Of a DNA stretch of 28,735 nt, positions 28,318 through 28,735 are shown one piece after another. This stretch comes from a virus. Both the position numbers and the translations under genes were made by a program. Where the stretch lies: positions 1 to 28,735 of the IMG/VR virus record IMGVR_UViG_3300000313_000011. One strand, 5' to 3'. The notes under the pieces are model-generated. The model did not search any database. It saw only the letters and a program-made list of their open reading frames with translations, and had not been told where the DNA came from. Numbering within the stretch: the stretch's first letter is position 1; each line of letters begins with the position of its first letter.

Positions 28318-28735
28318 ATGCAATATCTTGTACCAGTATTAAAATGTATCTTGCCCTATATATTAAAAGCGGCAGACAAATATTTGCCGGAAGTATTGGA
28401 ATGCATGATTGAAAAATTAAAAGAAAAGAAAGAGGTAATAAAAATGGGAGCATCTTTAAAGGTTATAGTAAAGACAAGTTTAGGACTAGCTTTATCAGGA
28501 GCGACAGTCAGCTACAAAATCGGAAGTTCGAGTCAGTCAGGAACAACGGCCAACGATGGATCATATAACGTCAGCGATCTTCCTGCCGAAACATACATTG
28601 TAACTGCTTCAAAAAACGGTTACACATCAGGCATCGGCCAAGTGACTATTGCAGATGGATATTCAGCAGAACTTGAAATTGTCCTAGCAGCCGAGGTTAT
28701 CACAAAAACGGTATCTGAAGCAACCGCAGCCGCAA
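28318..28735 (+). CDS. protein with carboxypeptidase-regulatory-like (Ig-like) domain, 3' end outside window
   Basis: An ORF open to the window edge (139 codons seen). The first 42 residues are a hydrophobic/charged helix (MQYLVPVLKCILPYILKAAD). From M43 (28444) the sequence MGASLKVIVKTSLGLALSGA, TTANDGSYNVSDLPAETYIV, TASKNGYTSGIG is a carboxypeptidase-regulatory-like beta sandwich, found in phage fibres and surface proteins. AAAGAGG lies before the in-frame ATG at 28444, so that may be a second start. Probably a virion surface or fibre protein. Confidence 0.6.
   Translation, partial: MQYLVPVLKCILPYILKAADKYLPEVLECMIEKLKEKKEVIKMGASLKVIVKTSLGLALSGATVSYKIGSSSQSGTTANDGSYNVSDLPAETYIVTASKNGYTSGIGQVTIADGYSAELEIVLAAEVITKTVSEATAAA

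Noticed and set aside
1-28735. tRNA genes, CRISPR arrays, insertion sequences, attachment sites or integrase.
   Set aside because: Read through for cloverleaf, repeat-spacer and transposase or recombinase patterns; none seen. A tRNA search program would be decisive.

Overview
The window is one continuous stretch of a tailed, probably temperate, dsDNA phage or prophage. The host looks like a low-GC member of the Bacillota (Firmicutes): the DNA is A/T-rich, genes have strong AGGAGG-type ribosome binding sites, promoters are TTGACA-N17-TATAAT-like, and the recognisable genes belong to Firmicute phage families. Negativicutes or Clostridia are possible hosts, but the sequence alone does not decide. 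No integrase, major capsid, tail, tRNA or CRISPR array is visible.

Layout. (1) 1-5624: early replication and recombination genes on +: the end of a RusA resolvase, a structured non-coding stretch with a terminator, a Cro/CI-type regulator, a Rad50-like ATPase, a RecT annealing protein, a metallo-beta-lactamase-fold nuclease, a MazG-like protein, then a terminator. (2) 5638-13180: a long + operon of small, tightly overlapping genes (many ATGA-type junctions). It includes a family of cysteine-rich proteins, an HEXXH metallopeptidase-like protein, an SSB that appears to start at AUA, a frameshifted gene, and a protein ending in a DUF3310 domain. (3) 13183-16109: a cargo-like block of nine genes on -, bounded by a bidirectional terminator at one end and its own promoter with an operator-like dyad at the other. 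It encodes a small HTH protein, a lipoprotein, a two-helix membrane protein and a pentapeptide-repeat protein. (4) 16237-21359: late packaging and head-assembly genes on + (TerS, TerL, portal, MuF-type minor head protein). (5) 21397-26582: accessory genes on + (zinc domain protein, antirepressor, HNH nuclease, a multidomain HEXXH protein, a DUF2829/Tad2-like anti-Thoeris candidate, tiny basic peptides), closed by a terminator. (6) 26674-28735: a lysis cassette with its own promoter (holin, amidase, permuted NlpC/P60-like protein), followed by a protein with an Ig-like fold that runs off the window.

How it fits together. The ATPase, RecT, nuclease, SSB and RusA form a recombination and replication set. 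Regulators at 931, 5712 and 13199 and the ORF6C antirepressor at 22599 suggest a lysis/lysogeny circuit, although the main repressor and integrase are not visible. The - strand block looks like lysogenic conversion or superinfection-exclusion cargo. TerS, TerL, portal and MuF prepare DNA packaging, but the capsid genes must lie beyond the right edge, because lysis genes come first in the part seen.

No gene-free stretch exceeds 300 bases. The largest are 704-930 (hairpins, terminator, promoter), 16110-16286 (divergent promoters), 5925-6059 (a possible -10 box) and 10832-10963 (a structured element).
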